Source: a virus. Taken from it: DNA of 34,440 bases. A program made the translations under genes and the position numbers. The notes beneath the pieces were generated by a model that was given only the letters and a program-made list of their open reading frames with translations, was not told the origin of the DNA and ran no database searches. The stretch spans positions 1 to 34,440 of the IMG/VR virus record IMGVR_UViG_3300037502_002272; one strand, 5' to 3'. Shown here piece after piece: positions 23,862 to 29,972 of the stretch (positions are counted from its first letter, which is position 1; every line of letters starts with the position of its first letter).

Positions 23862-25047
23862 CGAGCTCGCAGCAGCTTCACCGGACGGACAGGTGCCCGC
23901 CGCTTCGCTACCAGCGGGATGGGCGCCGTCCGTCGCCTACGACGCCTCCGGTAGGGCGGAGGTCGTCGTATTGGGCACAGGCCAGCCCGGCGACGAATCC
24001 ACCTGGGCTGACGAAGTGCGCGCCCTCGGTGTCGAGATCGAACCGGGCTGGTCTGTGCGTTTGGCGGAGGTCAGGCATGACCCTCGAGCGTGGGTTCGGC
24101 ACGCCCAGGGCGAGAAGGCCACGACCGAGCCGGTCACCCGCCGGCGGTACGTCATCGAGCCAGGACGGCCGGCGGCCGTCGACGTTGACGAGCTCCTGGC
24201 CGCCATCCCTCCGAAGCGACCTGTACGCAAATCCGTACAGACCGACGACCCGTGGGCCTACGTCCACACGATCGCTGACTGGCAGATCGGCAAAACCGCC
24301 TACGGCCTCGGCACCGAGCAAACCGTGCAGCGCATCCTTGACGGCCTCGACGCCTCCCTGGCCCGGCTCAAACGCGAAGGCAAACGCCGCCCCATCGGCA
24401 CCGTCGTCCTCGCCTCGCTCGGGGATTTATGCGAGGGCACCACCAGCCAAGGCGGCGCCGTCCACCTGACCGCCGACCTCGGCCTCACCGAGCAGCTGCG
24501 CGTCATCCGCCGGCTCCTCCTCGAGCACGTCAAGGCGTTCGCCGCCGTGGCCGAGCACGTCATCGTCCCCACCGCCCCCGGCAACCACGACCAGGCCCAC
24601 CGCCTCATGGGCATCACCGCACCCGCCAACGACTCCTTCGCCGTCGACGCCTCCATGCAAGTCGCCGACGCCCTCCACCTGGCCGGCGGGTTCGACCACG
24701 TCCGCATCGTCACCCCCGACGTCGACGACCTCACCGTCACCATCGAGGCCGCCGGCACGATCATCGGCTGCGCCCACGGGCACCAATTCCGCGGACCGGA
24801 CAAAGCCCAGGACTGGTGGGCCAAACAAGGCCATGCCCGACACCGCATCGGCCAAGCCCACCTGCTGCTGTCCGGCCATTGGCACCACTTCCGAGTCTCC
24901 GACGACTCCGGCCGCGTCCACATCGGCTGCCCCACCGTCGACCCCGGTTCGCCCTGGTTCGATCAGCGCAACGGCGGCGGGCCCCAGCACGGCGTACTCA
25001 CCCTGCTCACCCGCGAGGGTGCCTGGACCGGCTTGGAGATCCTGTGA
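23848..25047 (+). CDS. calcineurin-like metallophosphoesterase
   Basis: A protein of 399 residues from the GTG at 23848, preceded by GGGGGG. An ATG at 23809 would add 13 residues and overlap the HTH gene more; the start is uncertain. Metallophosphoesterase motifs appear in order: IADWQIGK (motif I, D-x-Q in place of D-x-H), LGDLCEG (GD), PGNHDQAH (GNHD), AHGH and SGHWHH (GHxH). These bind two metal ions for phosphoester cleavage. The first 130 residues are a separate, family-unassigned domain. Phage enzymes of this kind may act on DNA ends or nucleotides. It overlaps the next gene by 4 nt. Confidence 0.82.
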   Translation: MTSLDELAAASPDGQVPAASLPAGWAPSVAYDASGRAEVVVLGTGQPGDESTWADEVRALGVEIEPGWSVRLAEVRHDPRAWVRHAQGEKATTEPVTRRRYVIEPGRPAAVDVDELLAAIPPKRPVRKSVQTDDPWAYVHTIADWQIGKTAYGLGTEQTVQRILDGLDASLARLKREGKRRPIGTVVLASLGDLCEGTTSQGGAVHLTADLGLTEQLRVIRRLLLEHVKAFAAVAEHVIVPTAPGNHDQAHRLMGITAPANDSFAVDASMQVADALHLAGGFDHVRIVTPDVDDLTVTIEAAGTIIGCAHGHQFRGPDKAQDWWAKQGHARHRIGQAHLLLSGHWHHFRVSDDSGRVHIGCPTVDPGSPWFDQRNGGGPQHGVLTLLTREGAWTGLEIL

Positions 25048-25286
25048 AACCCATCGACAAGACCCTCGCCGAGGAAGCCGTCCAGGTCGTCACCGGCCCC
25101 AGGCAAGCCGCCTACGATCACCCGCGGCGCAACTTCCAGCGCATCGCCGACCTCTGGTCCCCCATCCTCGGAATGAAAGTCACTCCCGAGCAGGTCGCCC
25201 TCTGCTGCGTCCAAATCAAAGTGGCTCGCGAAATCCACGCACACAAGCGCGACAACATCGTCGACGCCTGCATGGAGGACAAATGA
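25044..25286 (+). CDS. DUF6378-like phage protein
   Basis: A protein of 80 residues from a GTG overlapping the phosphoesterase stop (GTGA). The pattern ...GPRQAAYDHPRRNFQRIADLW..., then a VTPEQVALCCVQIKVAREIH stretch and KRDNIVDACMED is the DUF6378 domain. It is all-helical and common in phages next to DNA metabolism genes; the biochemical role is not known. A resemblance to MazG-type helical pyrophosphohydrolases has little support from visible metal ligands here. Confidence 0.7.
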   Translation: MKPIDKTLAEEAVQVVTGPRQAAYDHPRRNFQRIADLWSPILGMKVTPEQVALCCVQIKVAREIHAHKRDNIVDACMEDK

Positions 25287-25513
25287 CGCAGCCGGTCAGC
25301 TTGTGGATGTCGTTGAGATTCGGCCAGCTCGAGGTCAACTTCAGCGCCGACGACGTCTCCCAATACGCCCCCGACGTCGCCAACGACATGGCCCTGCACG
25401 TCGTCAAAGCATTCAGCGAAGGCATCGCCGAACTCAGGGGCCACGGCGTCATCGGGTCCATCGACGAGGAGCTCGCCGACGAGGCTGAAGAAGGCGACGA
25501 GGAAGACGCCTAA
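25283..25513 (+). CDS. small acidic protein of unknown function
   Basis: A protein of 76 residues, ATG overlapping the previous stop. It begins SLWMSLRFGQLEVNFSADD, continues with a helix (ANDMALHVVKAFSEGIAELR) and ends in an acidic tail (EELADEAEEGDEEDA). No family is recognised. It is the last gene before the strong terminator. Confidence 0.6.
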   Translation: MTQPVSLWMSLRFGQLEVNFSADDVSQYAPDVANDMALHVVKAFSEGIAELRGHGVIGSIDEELADEAEEGDEEDA

Positions 25514-25526
25514 CCCGCCAAAGGCT

Positions 25527-25568
25527 GCGGCCCCCCAACCCTCACAAAGGGAAGGGGGGCCGCTTTTT
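25527..25568 (+). terminator. strong rho-independent terminator
   Basis: GCGGCCCCCC (25527-25536) pairs perfectly with GGGGGGCCGC (25554-25563), with a second short CCCT/AGGG pairing in the loop, and TTTTT follows at 25564-25568. It ends rightward transcription of the methyltransferase-lysis-phosphoesterase block and lies between convergent operons. The T run is only on the right, so it works mainly for rightward transcripts. Confidence 0.9.
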
Positions 25569-25576
25569 GGCGTGCC

Positions 25577-25897
25577 CTACTTCTTCAACAGGAAGATCCC
25601 CGCCAGGCCGAACGCGGCCGCCACAGCAAACGCACCCAATGACAGCACGGCCAGCAGGCCAGCGAACTGGTTGCCCTCGCTGTCGAGCGTCCCGAAACTG
25701 ACCAGCCACGAGATGCCCTGCAGCGCGGCGATACCCCCAACGAAGAACGCCAGGATCGCTCCAAGGATTCTCAGGGTCGATGTGCCCTGTGCTGGTGGTT
25801 GCGGTTGCGTCACCGGCAGCCATTCGGTGCCGGTCCACACATGCCCGTTGACGACCTGCCCGGGCTGGTAGGTCGGCGGTTGCGGATTCTCAGTCAT
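25577..25897 (-). CDS. membrane protein downstream of integrase
   Basis: A protein of 106 residues on the minus strand; the ATG follows GGGGGGAAAG. The N-terminal 35 residues are Pro-rich and contain NGHVWTGTEWLPV, a short Trp motif seen in actinobacterial membrane proteins. Two membrane spans follow (ILGAILAFFVGGIAALQGIS near 45-64 and the AVLSLGAFAVAAAFGLAGIF region near 83-102), ending LLKK. It lies 11 nt after integrase, so both are probably co-transcribed and expressed in the lysogen or early in infection. Superinfection exclusion is a reasonable guess, not shown. Confidence 0.65.
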   Translation of the reverse strand: MTENPQPPTYQPGQVVNGHVWTGTEWLPVTQPQPPAQGTSTLRILGAILAFFVGGIAALQGISWLVSFGTLDSEGNQFAGLLAVLSLGAFAVAAAFGLAGIFLLKK

Positions 25898-25908
25898 CTT
25901 TCCCCCCG

Positions 25909-26685
25909 TCAGGAAGCCCACGCGCCCACAGCGGCGTGCAGGTCGTCGTCGTTGATGTGAGTGTAGATCTCCGTCGTGGAAATCGACGAGTGTCCGAGCA
26001 GCTGCTGCACCGCCCGAATATCGTGCGACGCCCGATACACGTTCCCAGCGAAGTAATGCCGCAGGGAGTGCGCCGACCAGGTGCCCGGCAGCGCTCGAGC
26101 GATCCGCCTTCCCATGGCGTCCGGCTTGATGGGGCCACCGTCCACGTTGGGGAACGCGTACCCGCCTCGAGCCTTCACCTCCCGCAGCTGCTCCTCCAGC
26201 AGCGGATGGATCGGCACCCGACGCTCCTTGGAGCCCTTGCCGACTACCGTCAGCATGCGGTCCCCGATCTGGTCGGCGTGCAGGTTCGCGATCTCGGCCC
26301 TCCTGAGCCCGGCGTAGGCGGCCAGCATGATGGCCAGCCGGTCCCGAGGAGCAACCCGCTCCAAGGCCTCCAGCAGGGCCTCTTTCGGCGCCTCCTTGAT
26401 CGACCTTGGCGGCATCTTGATAGGCCGGGTCTTTAGCGTGGGATCAACCTGCACCCGGCCCGCCTCCATGGCCCAGCGGTAATACGACCTCAGGCTGGCC
26501 CTGGCGGACAGCTTCGTGGCCGGCTTCCAGGTCGGGTTGTCCAGCCACTCGATGATGATTTCAGGCGTTGCCGTGTCGAGGTCGTGCTTCTTGCTGAACC
26601 GCTCGAGGTGATGCACTCGCAGGCGGATAGTGCCCTCGCTGAGGTTCCCGGCTCGCAGCCAGGACTGGTACTCAGGGAAGGGCAT
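25909..26685 (-). CDS. int: tyrosine integrase
   Basis: A protein of 258 residues on the minus strand. The N-terminal SAM-like core-binding domain covers about 1-90. The catalytic residues are all present: R128 (AGLRRAE), K150/K153 (GKGSK), H206 and R209 (HSLRH), H232 (LGHSS) and Y241 (EIYTH). It lacks a separate arm-binding domain, which makes it short for a lambda-type integrase. The ATG at 26685 lies 6 nt after a 13-G run that could act as ribosome site. An in-frame GTG at 26772 would add 29 residues read through the G run. It should recombine the tRNA-like attP upstream of it with the matching host tRNA gene. Confidence 0.9.
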   Translation of the reverse strand: MPFPEYQSWLRAGNLSEGTIRLRVHHLERFSKKHDLDTATPEIIIEWLDNPTWKPATKLSARASLRSYYRWAMEAGRVQVDPTLKTRPIKMPPRSIKEAPKEALLEALERVAPRDRLAIMLAAYAGLRRAEIANLHADQIGDRMLTVVGKGSKERRVPIHPLLEEQLREVKARGGYAFPNVDGGPIKPDAMGRRIARALPGTWSAHSLRHYFAGNVYRASHDIRAVQQLLGHSSISTTEIYTHINDDDLHAAVGAWAS

Positions 26686-26691
26686 CAGCTG

Positions 26692-26704
26692 CCCCCCCCC
26701 CCCC
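26692..26704 (-). repeat. 13-base homopolymeric G run at the integrase start
   Basis: The plus strand has 13 consecutive C; on the integrase strand this is 13 G ending 6 nt before the ATG at 26685. Such runs slip during replication. The run can pair with the anti-Shine-Dalgarno at almost any length, but its length sets the frame between the upstream GTG (26772) and the integrase. A sequencing error in run length is possible. Confidence 0.8.
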
Positions 26705-26859
26705 GCTGGGGTGTGGTTCGTTCGTGTCGTCCCATCGGTTTCCCCCCGACGTGTAGTGGATTGAGTCCACAACTTTCCGCCCCTTCGCTAACGCAGGAAC
26801 GTGATTGGCCGAAACCTGATATGGGATATTTCAGAACATGACACGCCCTAGACGCCGAA

Positions 26860-26875
26860 TGTGACATACATCACA
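26860..26875. promoter_or_regulatory. perfect CRP/GlxR-type binding site
   Basis: TGTGA-CATACA-TCACA matches the symmetric consensus TGTGANNTANNTCACA of actinobacterial cAMP regulators (Crp, GlxR), including the central TA. It is about 23 bp from the proposed attP core and 175 bp upstream of integrase. Activation or repression by a host regulator is an inference. Confidence 0.65.
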
Positions 26876-26897
26876 GGCTGTCTAGTTTGCCCTGAAA

Positions 26898-26924
26898 TGC
26901 TCCCGCACCTGGACTCGAACCAGG
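26898..26924 (-). other. attP: candidate attP core: 3' end of a tRNA gene
   Basis: Read on the minus strand, CCTGG-TTCGAGT-CCAGG (26924-26908) is a perfect T-arm with a consensus 7-base T loop, followed by TGCGGGA as acceptor 3' strand and G as discriminator base. The complementary 5' acceptor TCCCGCA is absent upstream, so this is not a full tRNA. Phages that integrate into tRNA genes carry just this 3' part to restore the gene. It sits beside integrase, the usual place. The exact crossover and the tRNA species cannot be named. Confidence 0.75.
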
Positions 26925-27154
26925 AACCACTCGGTTCCTGACAACGAGCCCCGTTCGTAATCACGTTAGGTGGTCGGTCGACCTCCTGGGCCAATGATTA
27001 CACGGCTTTCTGCGTTTTAGGGAGTCAGTCTGTCTTGGCATTACCTGAAGAAATGCACTACCGACGCTCAAAGACTCTGTCAATAACCGAAACACCCGGA
27101 CGCCAATTCGGCCCGCCGCGGCCCGCGTCGACATCGGCTACCAATAACGCACGC

Positions 27155-27179
27155 CCTGCGTTCAACCCCCTGACGCAGG
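27155..27179. promoter_or_regulatory. 7-bp dyad upstream of right-arm genes
   Basis: CCTGCGT and ACGCAGG flank an 11-nt spacer. It stands 8 bp before the larger 27187-27245 dyad. It could be part of an RNA leader or an operator. Confidence 0.4.
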
Positions 27180-27186
27180 ACGCCAC

Positions 27187-27245
27187 GGCGGAGGTGGCCG
27201 AAAGCCTCTCCAGTTGGTCGGTCACCGCAAGCGGCCACCTCCGCC
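27187..27245. promoter_or_regulatory. 14-bp perfect inverted repeat upstream of right-arm genes
   Basis: GGCGGAGGTGGCCG (27187-27200) and CGGCCACCTCCGCC (27232-27245) are exact inverted repeats with a 31-nt loop, ending 21 nt before the ATG at 27267. No T run follows. As RNA this would be a very stable stem just before the first ribosome site of the right arm, suggesting control of early gene expression or a small structured RNA. Confidence 0.6.
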
Positions 27246-27266
27246 CCTATTCGGGAGGGAGGGGGA

Positions 27267-27431
27267 ATGACCGAAGCCATGGCTCTCGCCGCCGGGGTGC
27301 TCGTCGCCGCCGCCGGCATCGCCTACGGGCTGCAGATCCGAGCCGAATACCGGGAGCGGGAACGCCTTGCCAAATTCCAGGAAGCCATGAGGGCCGCCGG
27401 CCGACCCTCCGCCCAGAAGCGGAGGAAGTAG
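27267..27431 (+). CDS. small membrane protein, first right-arm gene
   Basis: A protein of 54 residues from an ATG after GGGAGGGAGGGGG. A hydrophobic N-terminal helix (MALAAGVLVAAAGIAYGLQI) is followed by a basic, charged C-terminal half ending KRRK. It was too short to stand out by length but has a strong ribosome site and is 2 nt from the next gene. Function unknown; a single-span protein of this kind could affect the host membrane. Confidence 0.6.
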   Translation: MTEAMALAAGVLVAAAGIAYGLQIRAEYRERERLAKFQEAMRAAGRPSAQKRRK

Positions 27432-27433
27432 CC

Positions 27434-27658
27434 ATGGACCCTGCCCTGACCGCCGCCCTCATCGCCGCCGGCACCAGCTGCATGTCCGCCTTCGTCGCCT
27501 ACTGGGCCGGAGTCGGGCACGCCGAGAAGCGGCACAAGGCCCGCGAGGCCGTCCTGCTCGACGACCTCGACGACGCCATCTCCGTCCTCACGGACATGGC
27601 CGTGAACCGTCACCCCGCCGGGCGTCACCTGCGCCTGGTCTCACCAGAAGGAGCCTGA
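27434..27658 (+). CDS. small single-span membrane protein
   Basis: A protein of 74 residues. The N-terminal segment ALTAALIAAGTSCMSAFVAY (about 4-23) is a membrane helix, followed by a charged helical part (EKRHKAREAVLLDDLDDAIS) and a basic end. The start sits 2 nt after the previous stop. Two membrane proteins in a row at the start of the right arm suggest early host-membrane functions. No family is recognised. Confidence 0.6.
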   Translation: MDPALTAALIAAGTSCMSAFVAYWAGVGHAEKRHKAREAVLLDDLDDAISVLTDMAVNRHPAGRHLRLVSPEGA

Positions 27659-27661
27659 CCA

Positions 27662-27859
27662 ATGGCAATCAACCTCACCGATCCCACGCCCGACGACGAC
27701 GACACGTTCCCCACCCCCTACAAGGAACTCCTCGAGCCGTCCCAGCCCACCCCGAAGGCCATCCGCGCCTGGGCACTGGAGCGCGGCCTTCCCATCGGCA
27801 AGCGCGGCCGCATCCCCGCCGACGTGCAGCTCGCCTACCAGGAGTCCTTCCAGTCGTGA
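27662..27859 (+). CDS. Lsr2-like DNA-binding domain protein
   Basis: A protein of 65 residues. The second half, TPKAIRAWALERGLPIGKRG then RIPADVQLAYQES, matches the C-terminal DNA-binding domain of Lsr2: a helix, a loop with the minor-groove RGR motif (residues about 49-51) and a second helix. The N-terminal dimerisation domain of host Lsr2 is replaced by an acidic stretch (DPTPDDDDTFPTPY). It could bind AT-rich DNA and compete with host Lsr2 for silenced regions or act on phage promoters. The GTG of the next gene overlaps its stop. Confidence 0.82.
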   Translation: MAINLTDPTPDDDDTFPTPYKELLEPSQPTPKAIRAWALERGLPIGKRGRIPADVQLAYQESFQS

Positions 27860-28200
27860 GCCAGCACCGAAAGCACCGCGGCTACCGGACGCAGCGCGTC
27901 GCAGCCGAACACCTGGCGGCGAACGGGTTCCCGCACGCTGAACCGGTAGGCGCCGGCCGGGCAGGCAGCGACATCGTTGGCCTGCCCGGCATCGACATCG
28001 AGGTCAAGGCCCGACGCGGCCTCAACATCAAAGCCTTGATGGATCAGCTTGACGAGCGCGCCCAGGACGGCCTGCTTGGCATTGGCCTGATCCGCCCCGA
28101 CGGCATGGGCGAGACAACCGTCGGCAAGTGGCCTGTCGTCATGTGCTTCGACGACGCCATCGCCCTCCTGCGCGCCGCCGGGTACGGAGCAAGCCCGTGA
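27856..28200 (+). CDS. Holliday junction resolvase-like nuclease
   Basis: A protein of 114 residues from a GTG overlapping the previous stop (GTGA). The segment GAGRAGSDIVGLPGIDIEVK carries the PD-(D/E)XK core: D39, E49 and K51. Short nucleases of this form in phages are taken as Hjc- or VRR-type resolvases that cut branched DNA before packaging. The C-terminal part has hydrophobic strands (WPVVMCFDDAIALLRAAGYG). It sits with other recombination and replication genes. Confidence 0.72.
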   Translation: MSQHRKHRGYRTQRVAAEHLAANGFPHAEPVGAGRAGSDIVGLPGIDIEVKARRGLNIKALMDQLDERAQDGLLGIGLIRPDGMGETTVGKWPVVMCFDDAIALLRAAGYGASP

Positions 28201-28445
28201 GCGTCTGCGGAGTGTGCAGCGGCAAAGGCTGGAACTACATGCACGACGGCAACGGCTGCGTTGCCAAAGAACCCTGCGACTTTTGTGAGGCCTGGAATGA
28301 CATCGTTCAGCGTCAAAGCAATGCTCGACCCGGTACGGACATCCCGCGAGGAAGGCCGACTCCAGGGCCGCAAGGAAATGCGCGACCAGGTGCGCGACCA
28401 GTTCGCCACCTTCGCGTCGCGCCACCCCGACCCGATCATCTCTGA
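28197..28445 (+). CDS. small zinc-finger protein overlapping the next gene
   Basis: An 82-residue frame from a GTG overlapping the resolvase stop. Residues 1-36 look real: VCGVCSGKGWNYMHDGNGCV, then KEPCDFCEAW, giving a CxxC...CxxC zinc site. The rest is Arg/Pro-rich and overlaps the following gene by 149 nt in another frame. The pattern is the same as for the zinc-ribbon frame at 22186. Function unknown. Confidence 0.5.
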   Translation: MSVCGVCSGKGWNYMHDGNGCVAKEPCDFCEAWNDIVQRQSNARPGTDIPRGRPTPGPQGNARPGARPVRHLRVAPPRPDHL

Positions 28446-28494
28446 CGAGCTGTGGCTGTTCGTCAACTACATCGAGCGCATGGACTTGTCGTGA
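28297..28494 (+). CDS. small helical protein
   Basis: A protein of 65 residues from an ATG with TGAGG upstream, nested in the end of the zinc-finger frame. It is charged and helical (TSREEGRLQGRKEMRDQVRD), with an ending DELWLFVNYIERMDLS that looks folded. Its stop overlaps the GTG of the WhiB gene. I do not recognise the family. Confidence 0.55.
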   Translation: MTSFSVKAMLDPVRTSREEGRLQGRKEMRDQVRDQFATFASRHPDPIISDELWLFVNYIERMDLS

Positions 28495-28844
28495 GTGGAT
28501 GGAACCACCCCGAACCGTGTGCCCGTTGCGGCATCTCGCGTCGTCGACGCTCCGGCGACCAGGCCATGTGCGCGGCCTGCCGCGAGATCCCCAGCATGGA
28601 CATGCCCCGCTGGACCGCCTACGCATCCTGCAAAGACCCCAACTTTGACCCCAACTGGTGGTGGCCGGAGAAGACAGACGACCCGGTCGCGCCTGTCGCC
28701 ATGGCCATCTGTCGCAGCTGCAAAGTCCGCGACCTCTGCCTGGACTATGCGATCCATCACCGCGAGGTCCACGGAATCTGGGGCGGCACCCTGCCGACAC
28801 ACCGCGCCGCACTCGCCGCATCACGCAAACGCAGGAGCGCCTAA
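28491..28844 (+). CDS. WhiB-family regulator with N-terminal zinc ribbon
   Basis: A protein of 117 residues. The C-terminal part is a WhiB domain: cysteines C47, C74, C77 and C83 in the usual C-(n)-CxxC-x5-C spacing bind a 4Fe-4S cluster, and GIWGG (95-99) is the family turn before the basic tail SRKRRSA. Ahead of it sits an extra CARC...CAAC ribbon (C10, C13, C27, C30). Phage WhiB proteins such as that of TM4 interfere with host WhiB2, septation and superinfection. The GTG overlaps the previous stop; the next gene overlaps by one base. Confidence 0.88.
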   Translation: MSGWNHPEPCARCGISRRRRSGDQAMCAACREIPSMDMPRWTAYASCKDPNFDPNWWWPEKTDDPVAPVAMAICRSCKVRDLCLDYAIHHREVHGIWGGTLPTHRAALAASRKRRSA

Positions 28845-29116
28845 TGCCGGCCCTCATCCCCACCCCAGAAGACATCGACCGCATGACACCAGCGCAGAAA
28901 GCGAAGATCCGCCGGTACGTCGCCAAGGTCGCCCTCGAGCTCGACCAGGCCGCCCGCGACACCGTCACGTTGCAAGCCGCCGAACGTCAACGCCAACTCA
29001 TCGAATGGGGCGAAGACGTCCGCCGCCAAGCACGCCTCGCCCTCGCCCAACAACGCCCCGACCCACCGCACGTCACCGCCGCCCGCCGACAAGCGCTACT
29101 CGACGCCACCCGATAG
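28844..29116 (+). CDS. small charged helical protein
   Basis: A protein of 90 residues. It begins MPALIPTPEDIDRMTPAQKA and is almost all helix with many Arg, Gln, Ala and Glu residues (TLQAAERQRQLIEWGEDVRR). The ATG overlaps the WhiB stop by one base; the RecB-like nuclease follows after 8 nt. Likely an accessory replication protein or regulator; no family is recognised. Confidence 0.55.
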   Translation: MPALIPTPEDIDRMTPAQKAKIRRYVAKVALELDQAARDTVTLQAAERQRQLIEWGEDVRRQARLALAQQRPDPPHVTAARRQALLDATR

Positions 29117-29124
29117 GAGCCCGA

Positions 29125-29955
29125 ATGTTCACCCGACCTGCGACCGAAATCCCCCGCGACCGATGGGGCCGCCCACTCATCGACCCCATCGGCGGCGGCA
29201 AACCCGTCCCGTACACGCGCGTCAGCACCCTCGCCAAAGCCCTCGACGACAAGACCGCCCTCACGCAATGGAAGTGCCGGCAGACCGCCATCGGGCTCGC
29301 CAGGCGCCCCGACCTCGTCACCAAAACGTCAGCCGTCGGCGAGGACCGGCGCGCCCTGAACGAAGTCGTCGACGAAGCGCTCGCCGCCGCCGCATCCGAC
29401 CGGGCCGCCAACGTCGGCACCGCCCTGCACGCCTTCACCGAACGCATCGACGCCGGCGAACACCCCGAAGACCTCGTCCCACACACCGACCCCCTGTACC
29501 TCGACCTGTGCGCCTACCGCGAAGCCACCCGGCACCTGGCCATGGAAGCCGCCGAACTGTTCATCGTCTGCGACGAGCTCCAGGCCGCCGGCTCCTTCGA
29601 CCGCCTCGTCACCATCCCCGACGTCGGCATGGTCGTCGCCGACCTGAAAACCGGACAGCACGAGCCCGACTACCCCCACGGCGTCGCCCAGCAGATCGCC
29701 ATCTACGCCCACGGCCACCTATACGACCCCGAGCAGGGACGCATCGCCGCCCTCGCCGACCTTGGGGTGCGCACCGACGTCGGCCTCCTCATCCACCTCC
29801 CCGCCGAACGCGGCGTGTGCGACCTGTACCTGATTGACCTCGACCACGGCTGGGACCTCGCCCAGGCCGCCGTCGCTGTCCGCGCCGCCTACAAGACCAA
29901 GCCCCTCACCAAATTGACAACCCCTGCGCCTGCACCCGCACGCGCATCCGCATAG
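29125..29955 (+). CDS. RecB/Cas4-like PD-(D/E)XK exonuclease
   Basis: A protein of 276 residues from an ATG with AGGAG upstream. The core motifs are GTALHAFTE (H102), AAGSFDRLV (D159), VADLKTG (D173 and K175) and QQIAIYAHG, in the order and spacing of RecB-family nucleases. No iron-sulfur cysteine cluster is evident, so it is closer to phage exonucleases than to Cas4. It may act with the following ssDNA-binding-like protein in recombination or DNA degradation. An upstream extension of the same frame to 28495 is rejected, since the WhiB gene occupies it. Confidence 0.85.
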   Translation: MFTRPATEIPRDRWGRPLIDPIGGGKPVPYTRVSTLAKALDDKTALTQWKCRQTAIGLARRPDLVTKTSAVGEDRRALNEVVDEALAAAASDRAANVGTALHAFTERIDAGEHPEDLVPHTDPLYLDLCAYREATRHLAMEAAELFIVCDELQAAGSFDRLVTIPDVGMVVADLKTGQHEPDYPHGVAQQIAIYAHGHLYDPEQGRIAALADLGVRTDVGLLIHLPAERGVCDLYLIDLDHGWDLAQAAVAVRAAYKTKPLTKLTTPAPAPARASA

Positions 29956-29972
29956 AAAGAGAGATACCCGCA

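Larger units (their letters stand above)
26686..27266. promoter_or_regulatory. 581-nt integration/control region without genes
   Basis: No convincing gene is seen in either direction. From left to right it holds a 13-base G:C run, a dyad GTGGA-TTGAG-TCCAC (about 26757-26771), a perfect CRP-type site, the tRNA-3'-end sequence proposed as attP, a dyad GTAATCA/TGATTAC (26957-26963 and 26995-27001), a 7-bp dyad at 27155-27179 and a 14-bp dyad at 27187-27245. It must supply the promoter for integrase (leftward) and that for the right-arm early genes (rightward). Clear -35/-10 pairs could not be chosen. Confidence 0.6.

Noticed and set aside
24429-25043. Arg/Pro/His-rich plus-strand frame upstream of the DUF6378 gene
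   Set aside because: Overlaps the conserved phosphoesterase core; only the part from GTG 25044 is a real gene.
25514-25570. Terminator considered as bidirectional
   Set aside because: Only a three-base T run follows the stem in the leftward direction, so efficient leftward termination is not supported.
26898-27001. A complete tRNA gene on the minus strand
   Set aside because: The T-arm and acceptor 3' strand are perfect, but no complementary 5' acceptor (TCCCGCA) and no proper D-arm or anticodon loop were found upstream.
27035-27433. Long open frame upstream of the 27434 membrane protein
   Set aside because: It covers the 14-bp hairpin and is Arg-rich; the start at 27434 with good coupling to the 27267 gene is better.
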